A stretch of 64,000 nucleotides of DNA from Planctomycetota bacterium. Its GTDB lineage: Bacteria > Planctomycetota > J058 > JAJDCQ01. Below the pieces are notes generated by a model, which saw only the letters and a list, made by a program, of their open reading frames with translations, searched no databases and was not told the origin of the DNA. The stretch is taken from positions 62,001 through 126,000 of the forward strand of contig JAJDCQ010000236.1 in NCBI GenBank assembly GCA_029260755.1. The letters are read 5' to 3'. Numbering within the stretch: position 1 is the stretch's first letter; the number at the start of each line of letters is the position of its first letter. A program made the translations under genes and the position numbers. Shown in pieces: positions 42,907-52,186 of this stretch.

Positions 42907-43974
42907 ATGCGCGCCAGGCCGTGGGCCATCAGGGGGGTCGCGGTGGGGGTCGTGCTCGCGGGCGTCGTCTCGACGCCCGCGTCGTGGAATCCTCACGCTC
43001 GCGCCGGGGATGCCGGCGCCGGCGGCGCCGCCGCGCCGGCGGACGCGCGCGATCCCGACCCGGGTCGCGCCCGAGCCCTGATCGTCCCCGGCGAGACGCT
43101 CGTCTACGGCGTCCGCGTCTGGAAGGGATTCGAGGTCGTCGGGGTCGAGGCCGGCGAGGCGACGCTGCAGACCTCGCTGACCGTCGCCGGCGCCGACGCC
43201 CTCTACGCGTTCTCGGCCCGCGGCGTCGGCGGCGCGTTCGGCTACGAGATCGACTCCTCGATCCGGAGCGAGGTCCGGATCGACGACCTCGGCTCCACCG
43301 GCTACCGCTACGAGCAGCGCGGGTTCAAGTTCCGAACGACGACGATCGACTTCGCGCCCGAGTCGTACGAGACCAACAAGAAGAAGCACTGCATCACCGA
43401 GGGATGCCGCAACAGTCAACACATGATCCGCGTCGAGCGCGGATGGTTCTGGACCGAGGAGGTCGTCGAGCACTGCGAGGAGGACGACGGCGACGACTGC
43501 CTCGACGAGTCGCACTACGTCTTCCGGAGCAAGCGCGAGATCCCGCTGGTCGAGATCCCGCGCGAGGGGGCGCCCGTCTTCGATCCGCTCTCGGCGATCT
43601 TCGGGGCGCGCGGCCTGCGCCTCGAGCCGGACGGGGAGCCCGAGGAGATCCGGATCGCGACGCGTCGCCGCCTGTACGACGTGACGGTGAGGGCCGCGGA
43701 GACCTCGACGATCACCGTTCCGGCCGGCACGTTCGAGACGGTCCGGATCGTCCTCACGCCGCGCAAGACGGTCGACGACGGCCGCACCTCGAAGAAGTTC
43801 CGCGGCCTCTTCGGCATGGCCGGCGACACCGAGATCTGGGTCGACCAGAAGACGAAGGTGCCGATCCGGATCGAGGGACGGATCCCGATGGGACTGGAGC
43901 TCAACGCCCGGGTCGACCTGCTGCGCCGGACGGTGCCGCAGGCCGCGGCCGGAGCGGCGAAGAAGACCGACTAG
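42907..43974 (+). CDS. Secreted DUF3108-domain protein
   Basis: Product of 355 residues with a signal-peptide-like start (IRGVAVGVVLAGVVSTPASWNPHARA). The body matches DUF3108: ETLVYGVRVWKGFEVVGVEAGEATL, EVRIDDLGSTGYRYEQRGFKF, TITVPAGTFETVRI, and DTEIWVDQKTKVPIRIEGRIPMG. The domain is a beta-rich envelope fold whose function is unknown. Four Cys (KKHCITEGCRNS and HCEEDDGDDC) may form disulfides, consistent with export. A strong promoter lies directly upstream. Confidence 0.82.
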   Translation: MRARPWAIRGVAVGVVLAGVVSTPASWNPHARAGDAGAGGAAAPADARDPDPGRARALIVPGETLVYGVRVWKGFEVVGVEAGEATLQTSLTVAGADALYAFSARGVGGAFGYEIDSSIRSEVRIDDLGSTGYRYEQRGFKFRTTTIDFAPESYETNKKKHCITEGCRNSQHMIRVERGWFWTEEVVEHCEEDDGDDCLDESHYVFRSKREIPLVEIPREGAPVFDPLSAIFGARGLRLEPDGEPEEIRIATRRRLYDVTVRAAETSTITVPAGTFETVRIVLTPRKTVDDGRTSKKFRGLFGMAGDTEIWVDQKTKVPIRIEGRIPMGLELNARVDLLRRTVPQAAAGAAKKTD

Positions 43975-44057
43975 CGAGCACCTGACACGAGATTCGATTC
44001 GAGTTCGAGACGACGAACGGGGCGGGCGATCGGCGCGCCTCGAGCCGGGGGACCAAC

Positions 44058-44480
44058 GTGAAGTATCGGAAGACGGGGAAGACGTACGTCGTGAGCATCG
44101 AGGCGGGCGAAGAGATCGTGTCGTCGCTCCGCGGGCTCGCGAAGGAAGAGAGGATCCGCGGGGCGCGGATCAGCGGGATCGGTTCGCTCGAGGACGTCGA
44201 GCTCGGCTTCCACCTCCCCGAGAAGGGGCGCTATCGAAAGCAGTTCTTCACCGGCCAGTTCGACCTCAACTCGCTCCTCGGCAACATCAGCTTCGAGGAC
44301 GCGAGCCGGCCGTTCCTCCACGTCCACGCCGTGATCGGCGACGAGAACTTCCGGACGTTCTCTGGGCACCTCTTGAGCGCGAAGGTGCTCACGACGGCCG
44401 AGATCTTCATCTACTCGATCGGCGACGAGATCACGAGCACCACCGATGACGCGGGCGGCGCGAGCCCGTGGCAGCTCTGA
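44058..44480 (+). CDS. PPC (DUF296) domain protein, putative DNA-binding
   Basis: Product of 140 residues, the whole of it a PPC/DUF296 fold (SIEAGEEIVSSLRGLAKEERIRGARISGIGSLEDVELGF ... FLHVHAVIGDENFRTFSGHLLSAKVLTTAEIFI). Bacterial PPC proteins form trimers with a conserved His-bearing surface, but their ligand is not known. In plants the domain pairs with AT-hooks. The GTG start is supported by its position at the conserved beginning. It is followed after 25 bp by the SNF2 operon and may be part of it. Confidence 0.85.
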   Translation: MKYRKTGKTYVVSIEAGEEIVSSLRGLAKEERIRGARISGIGSLEDVELGFHLPEKGRYRKQFFTGQFDLNSLLGNISFEDASRPFLHVHAVIGDENFRTFSGHLLSAKVLTTAEIFIYSIGDEITSTTDDAGGASPWQL

Positions 44481-44505
44481 GCCGGCGCTCGACCGACCCC
44501 ATCCC

Positions 44506-45660
44506 ATGACCTCATCCAAGACCGCCGGCGAGGCGGGCGCGACGATCCGCTGGGCTGACCGCGGGTGGTGGCTCTCGGTCGACTACCCGGTCCTCTCGAC
44601 ACGCGGAAACTTCACCCGCGCCCTCGAACGCCTCCGCGGGCTCGGCGCCTTCACCGAGCTCCTCGACGAGGAGGGGCGGATCGTCCATCGCAACCTCTTC
44701 GACGACGCGGCCCTCCGCGACGCCTGGACGTCGCTGGCCCTCCTGAGCCCGTGGAAGAGCCGCCTCGAGCTCCACCTCAAGGGCGACCAGATCCCCTACG
44801 CGCTCGTCCACGACATCCTCTGGTGCGCGGCGTTCGACGGCGACGCGCGCGCGTGCGAGGTCCGGGCGGACAGCGAGCGCTGGACCATCGGATGCGACCG
44901 CGTCCTCGACCTGTCGCCGCGCGACTTCGACCACGACGGGACCCGGCCCGCCGACGCTCCGGCGGGCAAGAAGAAGGCCAAGGGCGCCGACGACCGCCGA
45001 CACCTGATGACGTTCTCGGAGCTGGCGCCCGACGGAACGATCCGGTTCGATCGCCACGCGATCGCCGACTTCGTCGAGGCCGGCGAGCGCTTCCGCCTCT
45101 GCCCCGCCGCGCCGCGCGGGATGCTCGATCGACTGCTCGCGGCGCTCCCGCCGAAGCTGGCGCCGGCCGACCTCGGCTGGGGCGCCGTCCTCGAGCTCGA
45201 CGGGTCGGTCCGCTCGCGCCTCGGCTCCGCCCTGACGGCCGAGCACGAGCTCGACCTCCTGCCGCGCGTCGAGTGCCCGCTCCTCGGGACGCCGCTCGTG
45301 ATCCGGAAGCGTCGGGGCAAGTCGCACGAGCGGCTGCGCGTCGAGCTCGCCGACGGGACGGTCGTCTCCGAGAAGGTGATCGCGCCGGGCGCGCTCGAGC
45401 GGGTCGTCGCCGACGACGGGGTCGTCCTCGAGGCGACCGTCACCGGCGGGTTCTACCGGCGGATGCGGTTCCTCCTGAGTCAGCGGTCGCGCCTCTCGCC
45501 CAAGGAGCTCGCCGCGGCCGGCCGCCCCGGCCGGGGCTACTCGATGCGCCTCGTCCCCGAGGCGACCCGCGACTACGGCGTCTTCGTCCGCGGCCTCATC
45601 GCGGCCGCCACCGGCGCCACGGTCGACGACGAAGGCGACGACGAGGGCGACGACCGATGA
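44506..45660 (+). CDS. Uncharacterised protein, first gene of the SNF2 helicase operon
   Basis: Product of 384 residues, not recognised. It starts at ATG 44506 and ends in an acidic tail (DDEGDDEGDD). There are no Cys clusters, membrane helices or known nuclease motifs. WTSLALLSPWKSRLELHLKGDQIPYALVHDILWCAAF and CRVLDLSPRDF-like segments suggest a mixed alpha/beta fold. The stop TGA overlaps the helicase ATG (ATGA at 45657-45660), so the two are translationally coupled. It may be a substrate-recognition or effector partner of the helicase, but that is inferred from coupling only. Confidence 0.7.
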   Translation: MTSSKTAGEAGATIRWADRGWWLSVDYPVLSTRGNFTRALERLRGLGAFTELLDEEGRIVHRNLFDDAALRDAWTSLALLSPWKSRLELHLKGDQIPYALVHDILWCAAFDGDARACEVRADSERWTIGCDRVLDLSPRDFDHDGTRPADAPAGKKKAKGADDRRHLMTFSELAPDGTIRFDRHAIADFVEAGERFRLCPAAPRGMLDRLLAALPPKLAPADLGWGAVLELDGSVRSRLGSALTAEHELDLLPRVECPLLGTPLVIRKRRGKSHERLRVELADGTVVSEKVIAPGALERVVADDGVVLEATVTGGFYRRMRFLLSQRSRLSPKELAAAGRPGRGYSMRLVPEATRDYGVFVRGLIAAATGATVDDEGDDEGDDR

Positions 45661-47735
45661 GCACCCCTCGCGACGAGAGCTCCGAGCCCATCGGCGCGCC
45701 CGCGATCAAGCCCGGCGACCGCGCCGACGCGCGCGCCCTCGGCGAGCACCTCGAGTGGCTCGACGCGCGCACGCCCGACTCGCCACCGGCGGGCGAGGAG
45801 CGCTCGCGCTGGCGGAAGAAGGCGGCCGAGGCCGGCGCCCGCGCCGTCCCCGGGCGGCGCTGTCCGCAATGCGGCTGGCTCGACGCCGTCACCCGGAAGG
45901 AGTGCTTCCGCTGCGCCAAGCGGTTCGACCTCGCCGCGGAGGCGCTCGAGGCGCTCGCCGAGCGCGACCTCCGACCGCCGCCGACCCGCGTCGTCGTCGA
46001 GAGCGCCGGCGACCTGCTGACCGCCCGCGTCGAGCCGTTCCGGATCGCGGATCTCCGCTACCGCGCCGCCGAGCGGGCGCTCCTCCCCGGCTTCAACCGG
46101 CTGCTCGGGCTCGGCCACATCAACCGCGAGGTCGTCCAGGACTACCCGTTCCAGCGCGAGGCGGCGATCCGGGCGCTCCGCGACATGGGCGGCCAGGCGC
46201 TCCTCGCCGACGAGACCGGCCTCGGCAAGACGATCGAGGCCGGCCTCGTGATGAAGGAGCTGATCGTCCGTGGCCTGGTCCGGAGCGTCCTGGTGATCGT
46301 TCCGGCCGCCCTGACCGAGCAGTGGCGCGAGGAGCTCCACGAGAAGTTCCTCGAGGAGTTCGTCGTCGCCCGGACCGAGAAGCAGCTCCGGAACGCCGAG
46401 CGCATCATCACGACCTACGCGACGGTGCGGAGCGCCGGCGGCCCGGGGCGACTGCTGCGCGAGCGCTCGTTCGACCTGCTCGTCGTCGACGAGGCGCACA
46501 AGCTCAAGAACCGGGCGACGCAGCAACACCAGGCGATCAACCGGATCCCGCGGAAGTACGTCCTGCTGCTGTCGGCGACCCCGTTCCACAACAACCTCGG
46601 CGAGCTGCGCAGCCTCATCGACGTCATCAAGCCGGGCCTGCTCGGGTCGGGCCGCACGTTCAACAAGCAGTTCGTCGACCCGAAGGACCCGCGCCGCCCC
46701 AGACGGGTCGCGCATCTGCGGCGGCTCCTCGACGAGGTCATGATCCGGCGTCGGCGCACCGAGGTGAACGTCGAGCTGCCGCCGCGGCGGGCGGCCGTCT
46801 ACCACGTGAAGCCGCGCCCGGTCGAGCAGGCGTTCTACGAGCAGCTCACCCGACTCGTCGGCGAGGAGATCCACCGGCTCCAGATGATGGGCGACCTCGT
46901 CCAGCGGACGGCCGGCGATCGGCGCTACTCGTGGGTGCTCGCCCTCATCACCCTCCAGCGCGAGGCCTGCAGCAGCCCGCCGGCCGTCGAGAAGACGCTC
47001 CGCAAGCTCGCGAGCCAGACCGAGGGGTCGCCCGAGAACGTGACGCGCCAGCTCGGCGTGCTCGCCGACGAGGCGAGCCGGCTGCCGCTCTGCCGCAAGG
47101 CGGCGGCCTGCCACGAGCTCCTCGACGGGTTCGAGGGGCAGTTCGTGATCTTCGTCGAGTACCTCGCCACGGCCGACTACCTGAAGAGGAGCTTCGAAGG
47201 CGAAGGGATCACGACGACGGTCTATCACGGCGGGCTCGACGACGTCGGCCGCAAGGCGACCCTCGATCGCTTCCGGGCGGGCGAGGCGCGCGTGATGATC
47301 GCGACCCGGACCGGCGGCGAGGGGCTCAACGTTCAGTTCTGCCACAACCTCATCAACTACGACCTGCCCTGGAACCCGATGTCGGTCGAGCAGCGGATCG
47401 GCCGGCTTCACCGCCTCGGCCAGGAGCACCCGGTCAGCGTCTTCAACCTGAGCGTCGAGGGGACGGTCGAGGCGCGCGTCCTCGAGCTGCTCACCCACAA
47501 GATCAAGCTCTTCACGGCCGTGCTCGGCGAGGTCGATCTGATCCTCGGGAACCTCCACTCCGAGCGGAGCTTCGAGCAGATCCTCCGGCAGGCGTGGCTC
47601 GAGGGGACGCAGAGCGGCGGGCTCGATCGGGCGTTCGACGAGTTCGGCCACGAGCTCGAGCGGGCGCGGACGAAGTACGACGACATCAAGGACAGCGAGT
47701 CGAAGCTCTCCGAGATCTTCGAGGATCAGTCGTGA
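45657..47735 (+). CDS. SNF2-family helicase-like ATPase with N-terminal zinc knuckle
   Basis: Product of 692 residues. A CxxC...CxxC knuckle (C69, C72, C83, C86) precedes the SNF2 core: motif I DETGLGKT (185-192), DEAH box (278-281), LLLSATPFHN, and the C-terminal QRIGRLHRLGQ block with GGEGLNVQ. It should be a double-stranded DNA translocase or remodeler using ATP. The zinc knuckle is outside the core and may bind nucleic acid or the partner. It is more compact than RapA (~970 residues) and lacks the RapA N-terminal domains. It is coupled to both neighbouring genes by 4-nt overlaps. Confidence 0.9.
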   Translation: MSTPRDESSEPIGAPAIKPGDRADARALGEHLEWLDARTPDSPPAGEERSRWRKKAAEAGARAVPGRRCPQCGWLDAVTRKECFRCAKRFDLAAEALEALAERDLRPPPTRVVVESAGDLLTARVEPFRIADLRYRAAERALLPGFNRLLGLGHINREVVQDYPFQREAAIRALRDMGGQALLADETGLGKTIEAGLVMKELIVRGLVRSVLVIVPAALTEQWREELHEKFLEEFVVARTEKQLRNAERIITTYATVRSAGGPGRLLRERSFDLLVVDEAHKLKNRATQQHQAINRIPRKYVLLLSATPFHNNLGELRSLIDVIKPGLLGSGRTFNKQFVDPKDPRRPRRVAHLRRLLDEVMIRRRRTEVNVELPPRRAAVYHVKPRPVEQAFYEQLTRLVGEEIHRLQMMGDLVQRTAGDRRYSWVLALITLQREACSSPPAVEKTLRKLASQTEGSPENVTRQLGVLADEASRLPLCRKAAACHELLDGFEGQFVIFVEYLATADYLKRSFEGEGITTTVYHGGLDDVGRKATLDRFRAGEARVMIATRTGGEGLNVQFCHNLINYDLPWNPMSVEQRIGRLHRLGQEHPVSVFNLSVEGTVEARVLELLTHKIKLFTAVLGEVDLILGNLHSERSFEQILRQAWLEGTQSGGLDRAFDEFGHELERARTKYDDIKDSESKLSEIFEDQS

Positions 47736-49159
47736 GCGAGAAGAGACCGAGCGAGGCCACGTCCGCGACGGCGCCGAAGCCGATGCCCGGGAGCGGCAAG
47801 GGCGAGCGGCGCGAGCGTGAGATCACGCCCGAGGAGGCCAAGCGCACCGGCGCGCTCGTCCGCGAGGTGCTCGAGGAGTTCGGCGCCCGGGTGAAGAGGC
47901 GCAAGGGCGTCCTCGAGGTCGAGATTCCCGGCGAGGGCGCGCCGGCCCAGGTCGACGAGGAAGCCGAGACCGAACCCGACCCCGAGGCCGACCCAGAGAC
48001 CGAGGCCGAGATCGATTCGGAGGCGGAGCCCGACGCCGACGGGGACGCCGAGCCGGCCGACGATGGCGACGACGAGCCGGCCGACGTCGCCCCCGATGCC
48101 GAAGGCGATGACGACGCCGAGGTGGCGAGCCCCATCGAGGGCCCGCCGATCGCCCCGCCGACGCCGTCGGCCGTCCACCGCACGGCGGGCTTCGTTCGCG
48201 ACGAGCTCGCCCGCGACCTCGGCGGCTCGCGCGCGCTGAAGCTGTGCTTCCACGAGGACGACCTCGAGCCCGGATGCGACCTCGTCGGTCCGGGGTCGTT
48301 CGTCCTCACCGGGATCGATCGGTTCCTCCGCGGGCGCGGGCGCCGCGCGATTCTCGAGGCGCCGAAGAAGCACCGGGCGAGCCGCCCGAAGGTGCTCCGC
48401 GCCCTCGGGCTCGCCGACGCCGACGTGGAGGAGATCGAGCGGAGCGCCGGGCACCGACTCGAGGCGTTCTTCGTCTTCAAGGTCGGCCCCGACGACCACG
48501 CCCTCCCCCAGGAGCTCGTCTGCGTCCGGACGCTCGCCGGCGGAGGCGAGGTGCGGGTGAGCGACCGGCTCCCCCTGAAGCGCCTGGCGTCGTTCGAGGA
48601 CCGTCCACGCCGCCGCTTCCCCCGGAACGCGATCGAGCCGCTCTGGGAGGCGGCCCTCGGGACGGTCGAGGCCGAGGCGCGCGCGCGGGTCGCGCCGCTC
48701 GAGCGCACCGTCCTCGAGGGCGTCCGGCGCGACCTCGCCCGGGTCGACGCCTTCTACCGCGCGGGCTTCGAGCAGCTCAAGCGGGGCAGCCGCGATCCCT
48801 ACGGCGCCAAGGCGAAGGAGCTCGAGACGGAGATGCGCCGCAAGATCGCCGAGCTCCTCGAGGGGCGCGCGATCCGCGTCGTCGTCGAGGCGGTGCAGCT
48901 CCTCCTCGTCGAGCGTCCGACGACCCGCTACGAGATCGCCCTCCGCGGCGGCGCCCGCGTCGAGGCTGCGATCGACCTCCACGACGGGACGGTGATCGGT
49001 CCGCCCTGTGCGTCGTGCGAGGTCATCCTGCTCGCCGCGCCGCCGAGCAAGGCGAAGGCGTCGAGCCGCCGGCGCACGGCCGGTCCGGCGCCCGCCCTCT
49101 GTGAGGCCGGCCATCTCTGCTGCGCCGCCTGCGCCGATCCCTGCCGAGCCTGCCGGTAG
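47732..49159 (+). CDS. Uncharacterised acidic, Cys-ended partner of the SNF2 ATPase
   Basis: Product of 475 residues, not recognised. Residues ~74-130 are extremely acidic (repeated Asp/Glu with Ala/Pro). The middle part (~155-430) is a folded alpha/beta region. The end is Cys-rich (CASC at ~425, then CEAGHLCCAACADPCRACR), likely a zinc-binding site. It starts in a GTGA overlap with the helicase stop. The acidic region could mimic DNA or contact the helicase. The coupling of three genes suggests a stable complex. Confidence 0.72.
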   Translation: MSEKRPSEATSATAPKPMPGSGKGERREREITPEEAKRTGALVREVLEEFGARVKRRKGVLEVEIPGEGAPAQVDEEAETEPDPEADPETEAEIDSEAEPDADGDAEPADDGDDEPADVAPDAEGDDDAEVASPIEGPPIAPPTPSAVHRTAGFVRDELARDLGGSRALKLCFHEDDLEPGCDLVGPGSFVLTGIDRFLRGRGRRAILEAPKKHRASRPKVLRALGLADADVEEIERSAGHRLEAFFVFKVGPDDHALPQELVCVRTLAGGGEVRVSDRLPLKRLASFEDRPRRRFPRNAIEPLWEAALGTVEAEARARVAPLERTVLEGVRRDLARVDAFYRAGFEQLKRGSRDPYGAKAKELETEMRRKIAELLEGRAIRVVVEAVQLLLVERPTTRYEIALRGGARVEAAIDLHDGTVIGPPCASCEVILLAAPPSKAKASSRRRTAGPAPALCEAGHLCCAACADPCRACR

Positions 49160-49200
49160 TCGTCGTCGTGCCGCCGTTGCAGTACAATCCGGGCCGAGCG

Positions 49201-50391
49201 ATGACCGACCGCCCCGCCGACGGCCCGCCGCGCCCCGACCCGTTCACCCTCACGGTGATCGCGCCGTTCTACAACGAGGGCGCCGACAACATCGGCCGCT
49301 TCTACGAGGCCGTCGCGCCGGTCCTCGAACGGGTGGCGCCGCGCTGGGAGCTCGTCGTCATCGATGACGGCAGCGCCGACGACACGCTCGAGACGCTCAA
49401 GGCGCTCCACCGGCGCGACGACCGCGTCCGGGTGATCGGCCTCTCCCGCAACTACGGCCACCAGACCGCGCTCACCGCCGGGCTCCACGAGGCGCGCGGC
49501 GACGCCGTCGTCGTGATGGACGGCGACCTCCAGGACCCGCCCGAGGTCATCGAGGCGATGCTCGGTCGCTGGCGCGAGGGCGTCGACGTCGTCTACGCGA
49601 TGCGGCGGCGCCGCGACGGCGAGTTCTGGGGGAAGCGCCTCGCGTCGGCGACCTTCTACCGGCTGCTCCGGGTGATCTCGGATCAGAAGATCCCGCTCGA
49701 CACCGGCGACTTCCGGCTCATGGACCGCGCCGTCGTCGACGGCCTCAACGCGTTCCCCGAGCGGAACCGCTTCCTCCGCGGGATCGTGAGCTGGATGGGG
49801 TTCCGCCAGGAGGCGCTCCCGTTCGACCGCGCCCCGCGCGTCGGGGGCGAGCCGAAGTACACCCTCCGGAAGCTGATGGCGCTCGCCGCGAACGGGATCT
49901 TCTCGTTCTCGCGCAAGCCGCTCCGGATCGCCACGTGGATCGGGCTGCTCTGTAGCCTCGTCGCGTTCGGCTACATGGGCTGGGTGATCGTGCGCGGCGT
50001 CTTCTACCGCAGCGAGGATGTCTCGGGCTGGTACTCGTTGATCACGGTCGTGCTCTTCCTCGGCGGGCTCCAGCTCACCTGCCTCGGCCTGATCGGCGAG
50101 TACGTCGGCCGGATCTACGAGGAGGTGAAGGCGCGGCCGCTCTACCTCGTCCGCGAGCGGCTCGGCTTCGTCGCCGGCGGCCCCGGAACCGGGCTCGGTC
50201 CGCTTCCGCCGGCTCAGGCGCGGGCCGCGGCGGCGGCGGCGAGCGGGCGGTTCACCGTCGCCGACGGCGGCGGGGCGGGGCTCCTCGAGGCGACGCTCGA
50301 GCCGGAGTCGGAGCCCGAGTCGGAGCCCGAGCCGGAGCCCGAGAAGACGGAGCCCGCGAAGTCGGAGGCGACGGCGACGGACGACGCCTGA
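49201..50391 (+). CDS. Family 2 glycosyltransferase, DPM1/ArnC-like, with C-terminal membrane helices
   Basis: Product of 396 residues. The GT2 catalytic core shows VIAPFYNEGADNI, VVIDDGSADDTLE, DGDLQDPPEVI (the DxD-like motif) and DTGDFRLMDRAVV. Two C-terminal helices (IATWIGLLCSLVAFGYMGWVIV; LITVVLFLGGLQLTCLGLIGEYVGRIYEEV) match the polyprenyl-phosphate glycosyltransferase subfamily. It should transfer a sugar from a nucleotide donor to undecaprenyl phosphate. The C-terminus has an unusual Glu/Pro/Ser tail (EPESEPESEPEPEPEK). It is four bases ahead of the GT39 gene, which could use the lipid-linked sugar. Confidence 0.9.
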   Translation: MTDRPADGPPRPDPFTLTVIAPFYNEGADNIGRFYEAVAPVLERVAPRWELVVIDDGSADDTLETLKALHRRDDRVRVIGLSRNYGHQTALTAGLHEARGDAVVVMDGDLQDPPEVIEAMLGRWREGVDVVYAMRRRRDGEFWGKRLASATFYRLLRVISDQKIPLDTGDFRLMDRAVVDGLNAFPERNRFLRGIVSWMGFRQEALPFDRAPRVGGEPKYTLRKLMALAANGIFSFSRKPLRIATWIGLLCSLVAFGYMGWVIVRGVFYRSEDVSGWYSLITVVLFLGGLQLTCLGLIGEYVGRIYEEVKARPLYLVRERLGFVAGGPGTGLGPLPPAQARAAAAAASGRFTVADGGGAGLLEATLEPESEPESEPEPEPEKTEPAKSEATATDDA

Positions 50392-50394
50392 GCG

Positions 50395-52173
50395 ATGGGC
50401 GCGCCCCGACGCGAGATCCTGCTGCTCGCCGGCCTGCTCGTGCTCGCCGCGGTCACCGTCTTCTGGGACGCCGACCGGCCGTTCAACCAGGCGGACGAGG
50501 CCTGGTACGCCGAGATCGTCGAGCGGATGATCGCCGACGGCGACTACGTCACGCCGCGCTTCGGCCCCGAGCCCGACTTCATCAAGCCGCCGCTCTCCTA
50601 CTGGCTGAGCGTGCCGGCGATGGCCGTGCTCCCGAGCCCGCGCGTCGCGATGAGGCTCGTCCCGGGCCTGTGCTTCCTGGCGATGATCGTGCTCGTCTGG
50701 GCGGCCGCACGGCGTCGCTTCGGCGGCGCCGCCGGCCTGTGGGCCGCCGCGGCGTTCTTCCTCACCTACGACCACCTCCACCTCCACGTCTACCGGGCGG
50801 GCGTGCCCGATGCCCTCACGAACCTCCTGATCGCGCTCGTCTGGTGGCTCGCGATCGAGCTGCCCGAGCGGCCGGGGCGATGGCGCGCGATCGGCGCGGT
50901 CCTCGGGCTGCTCTTCCTGACGAAGACGGTCTTCGTGGCGATCCCGATCGCGTTCCTGATCGCGCTCGGGGTGATCGAGCGAAAGCGGTGGCGTCCGCCG
51001 CTCGCGATCGTCGCGCAGGGCGTCGTGATCGCGATCGTCGTCGCGGCCCCCTGGTTCGTCGCGGTGCTGCTCACCCACGGCTGGTCGGTGATCGACACGA
51101 TGTTCGTCGATCAGGTTTGGAAGCGGGCGATCCACGACGGGGCCGCCGCCGCGACCGGGCGGACGTTCGGGAGGACGGAGCCGCTCTACGCGTGGCAGCA
51201 CGTCTTCGCCTTCGGTCAACCGTGGGTGGTCGTCGCGATCGGGGCGGTCGTGAAGGCGGTTTCGCTCCTCCGGACCTCCCCCCCGGCCGAGGTGTCGCCC
51301 GATGGCGAGGCGTCGCGGGACGGCGAAGCGTCGGCCGACGACCGGGCGCGCCGGCGGTGCCTCCAGCTCGCGATCGTCTGGATCGCGGTCGTGATGGCGA
51401 TGTTCACGATCAGCCGCGGCGTGTGGGGGTGGTACCTCTCGAGCGCCTACGTCCCGATCGCCGTGCTGGCCGGCTGGGCGATCGCCGACCTCGTCGCGGG
51501 GCGCGGCTCGCCGACGGTCACGGCGCTCCTCGGCGCGGCGGCGGCGGCGGCGCCGATCGTGGCGCCCGGTCCGTTCTACTACAACCCCTACGTCAACTCG
51601 TCGGTCCTCGCGCCGCTCGGCGAGGTGCGCGGGTTCGGCGCGGGGCTCACCGCGCTGCTGCTCGTCGTGGGCGCGCGGCTCGCCCGGAAGGCGAGCCGCG
51701 GCGAAGCCGATGCGGAGGCGGGCGCGTGGAGGATGACGATCGCCGGCACCGGCGTCGCGTTCGTCTACGCAACCGTGCTCTGGTGGCGGTTCGGTCCGCC
51801 GACGCGTGACCTGCCCCTGTGGGTGGTCGTCGCGCCGGTCGCGGCCATCGGCGTCGCGCTCGTCGTCGCGGGGGCGCTCCTCCCCGCGCCGCCCGCGCCC
51901 GCGTCGCGGCGCCGGCGCGCGATGGCGGCCGCGCTCCTCGTCGCCGGCGCCAGCTACCTCGTCGCGCCGCTCCGGTTCGCGGGGCGCGACAACGAGCGCC
52001 CCGAGATGGCTTGGCGCGAGGAGCTGCTCGAGGCGACGGGGCGCGGCGAGACGGTCGTCCGGAGGGCGAACTACTACTCGTGGATCGTCGCCTACTACCA
52101 CTGGAAGGACGACTTCGAGATCCGCTACGACGAGACGGCCCAGGAGCTGACGTTCGCGCCCAAGGATCGCTGA
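50395..52173 (+). CDS. Membrane GT39-type glycosyltransferase (ArnT/PMT-like)
   Basis: Product of 592 residues with about eleven predicted membrane helices. The N-terminal loop FNQADEAWYAEIVERMI carries the Asp-Glu pair of the GT39/ArnT superfamily catalytic site, followed by FIKPPLSYWLSVP. It should move a sugar from a polyprenyl phosphate donor onto a lipid or protein outside the cytoplasm. It is separated from the GT2 gene by 3 bp, so the two likely form one pathway (polyprenyl-sugar synthesis then transfer). The acceptor is unknown. Confidence 0.85.
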   Translation: MGAPRREILLLAGLLVLAAVTVFWDADRPFNQADEAWYAEIVERMIADGDYVTPRFGPEPDFIKPPLSYWLSVPAMAVLPSPRVAMRLVPGLCFLAMIVLVWAAARRRFGGAAGLWAAAAFFLTYDHLHLHVYRAGVPDALTNLLIALVWWLAIELPERPGRWRAIGAVLGLLFLTKTVFVAIPIAFLIALGVIERKRWRPPLAIVAQGVVIAIVVAAPWFVAVLLTHGWSVIDTMFVDQVWKRAIHDGAAAATGRTFGRTEPLYAWQHVFAFGQPWVVVAIGAVVKAVSLLRTSPPAEVSPDGEASRDGEASADDRARRRCLQLAIVWIAVVMAMFTISRGVWGWYLSSAYVPIAVLAGWAIADLVAGRGSPTVTALLGAAAAAAPIVAPGPFYYNPYVNSSVLAPLGEVRGFGAGLTALLLVVGARLARKASRGEADAEAGAWRMTIAGTGVAFVYATVLWWRFGPPTRDLPLWVVVAPVAAIGVALVVAGALLPAPPAPASRRRRAMAAALLVAGASYLVAPLRFAGRDNERPEMAWREELLEATGRGETVVRRANYYSWIVAYYHWKDDFEIRYDETAQELTFAPKDR

Positions 52174-52186
52174 GCGGGCGCCGCGC

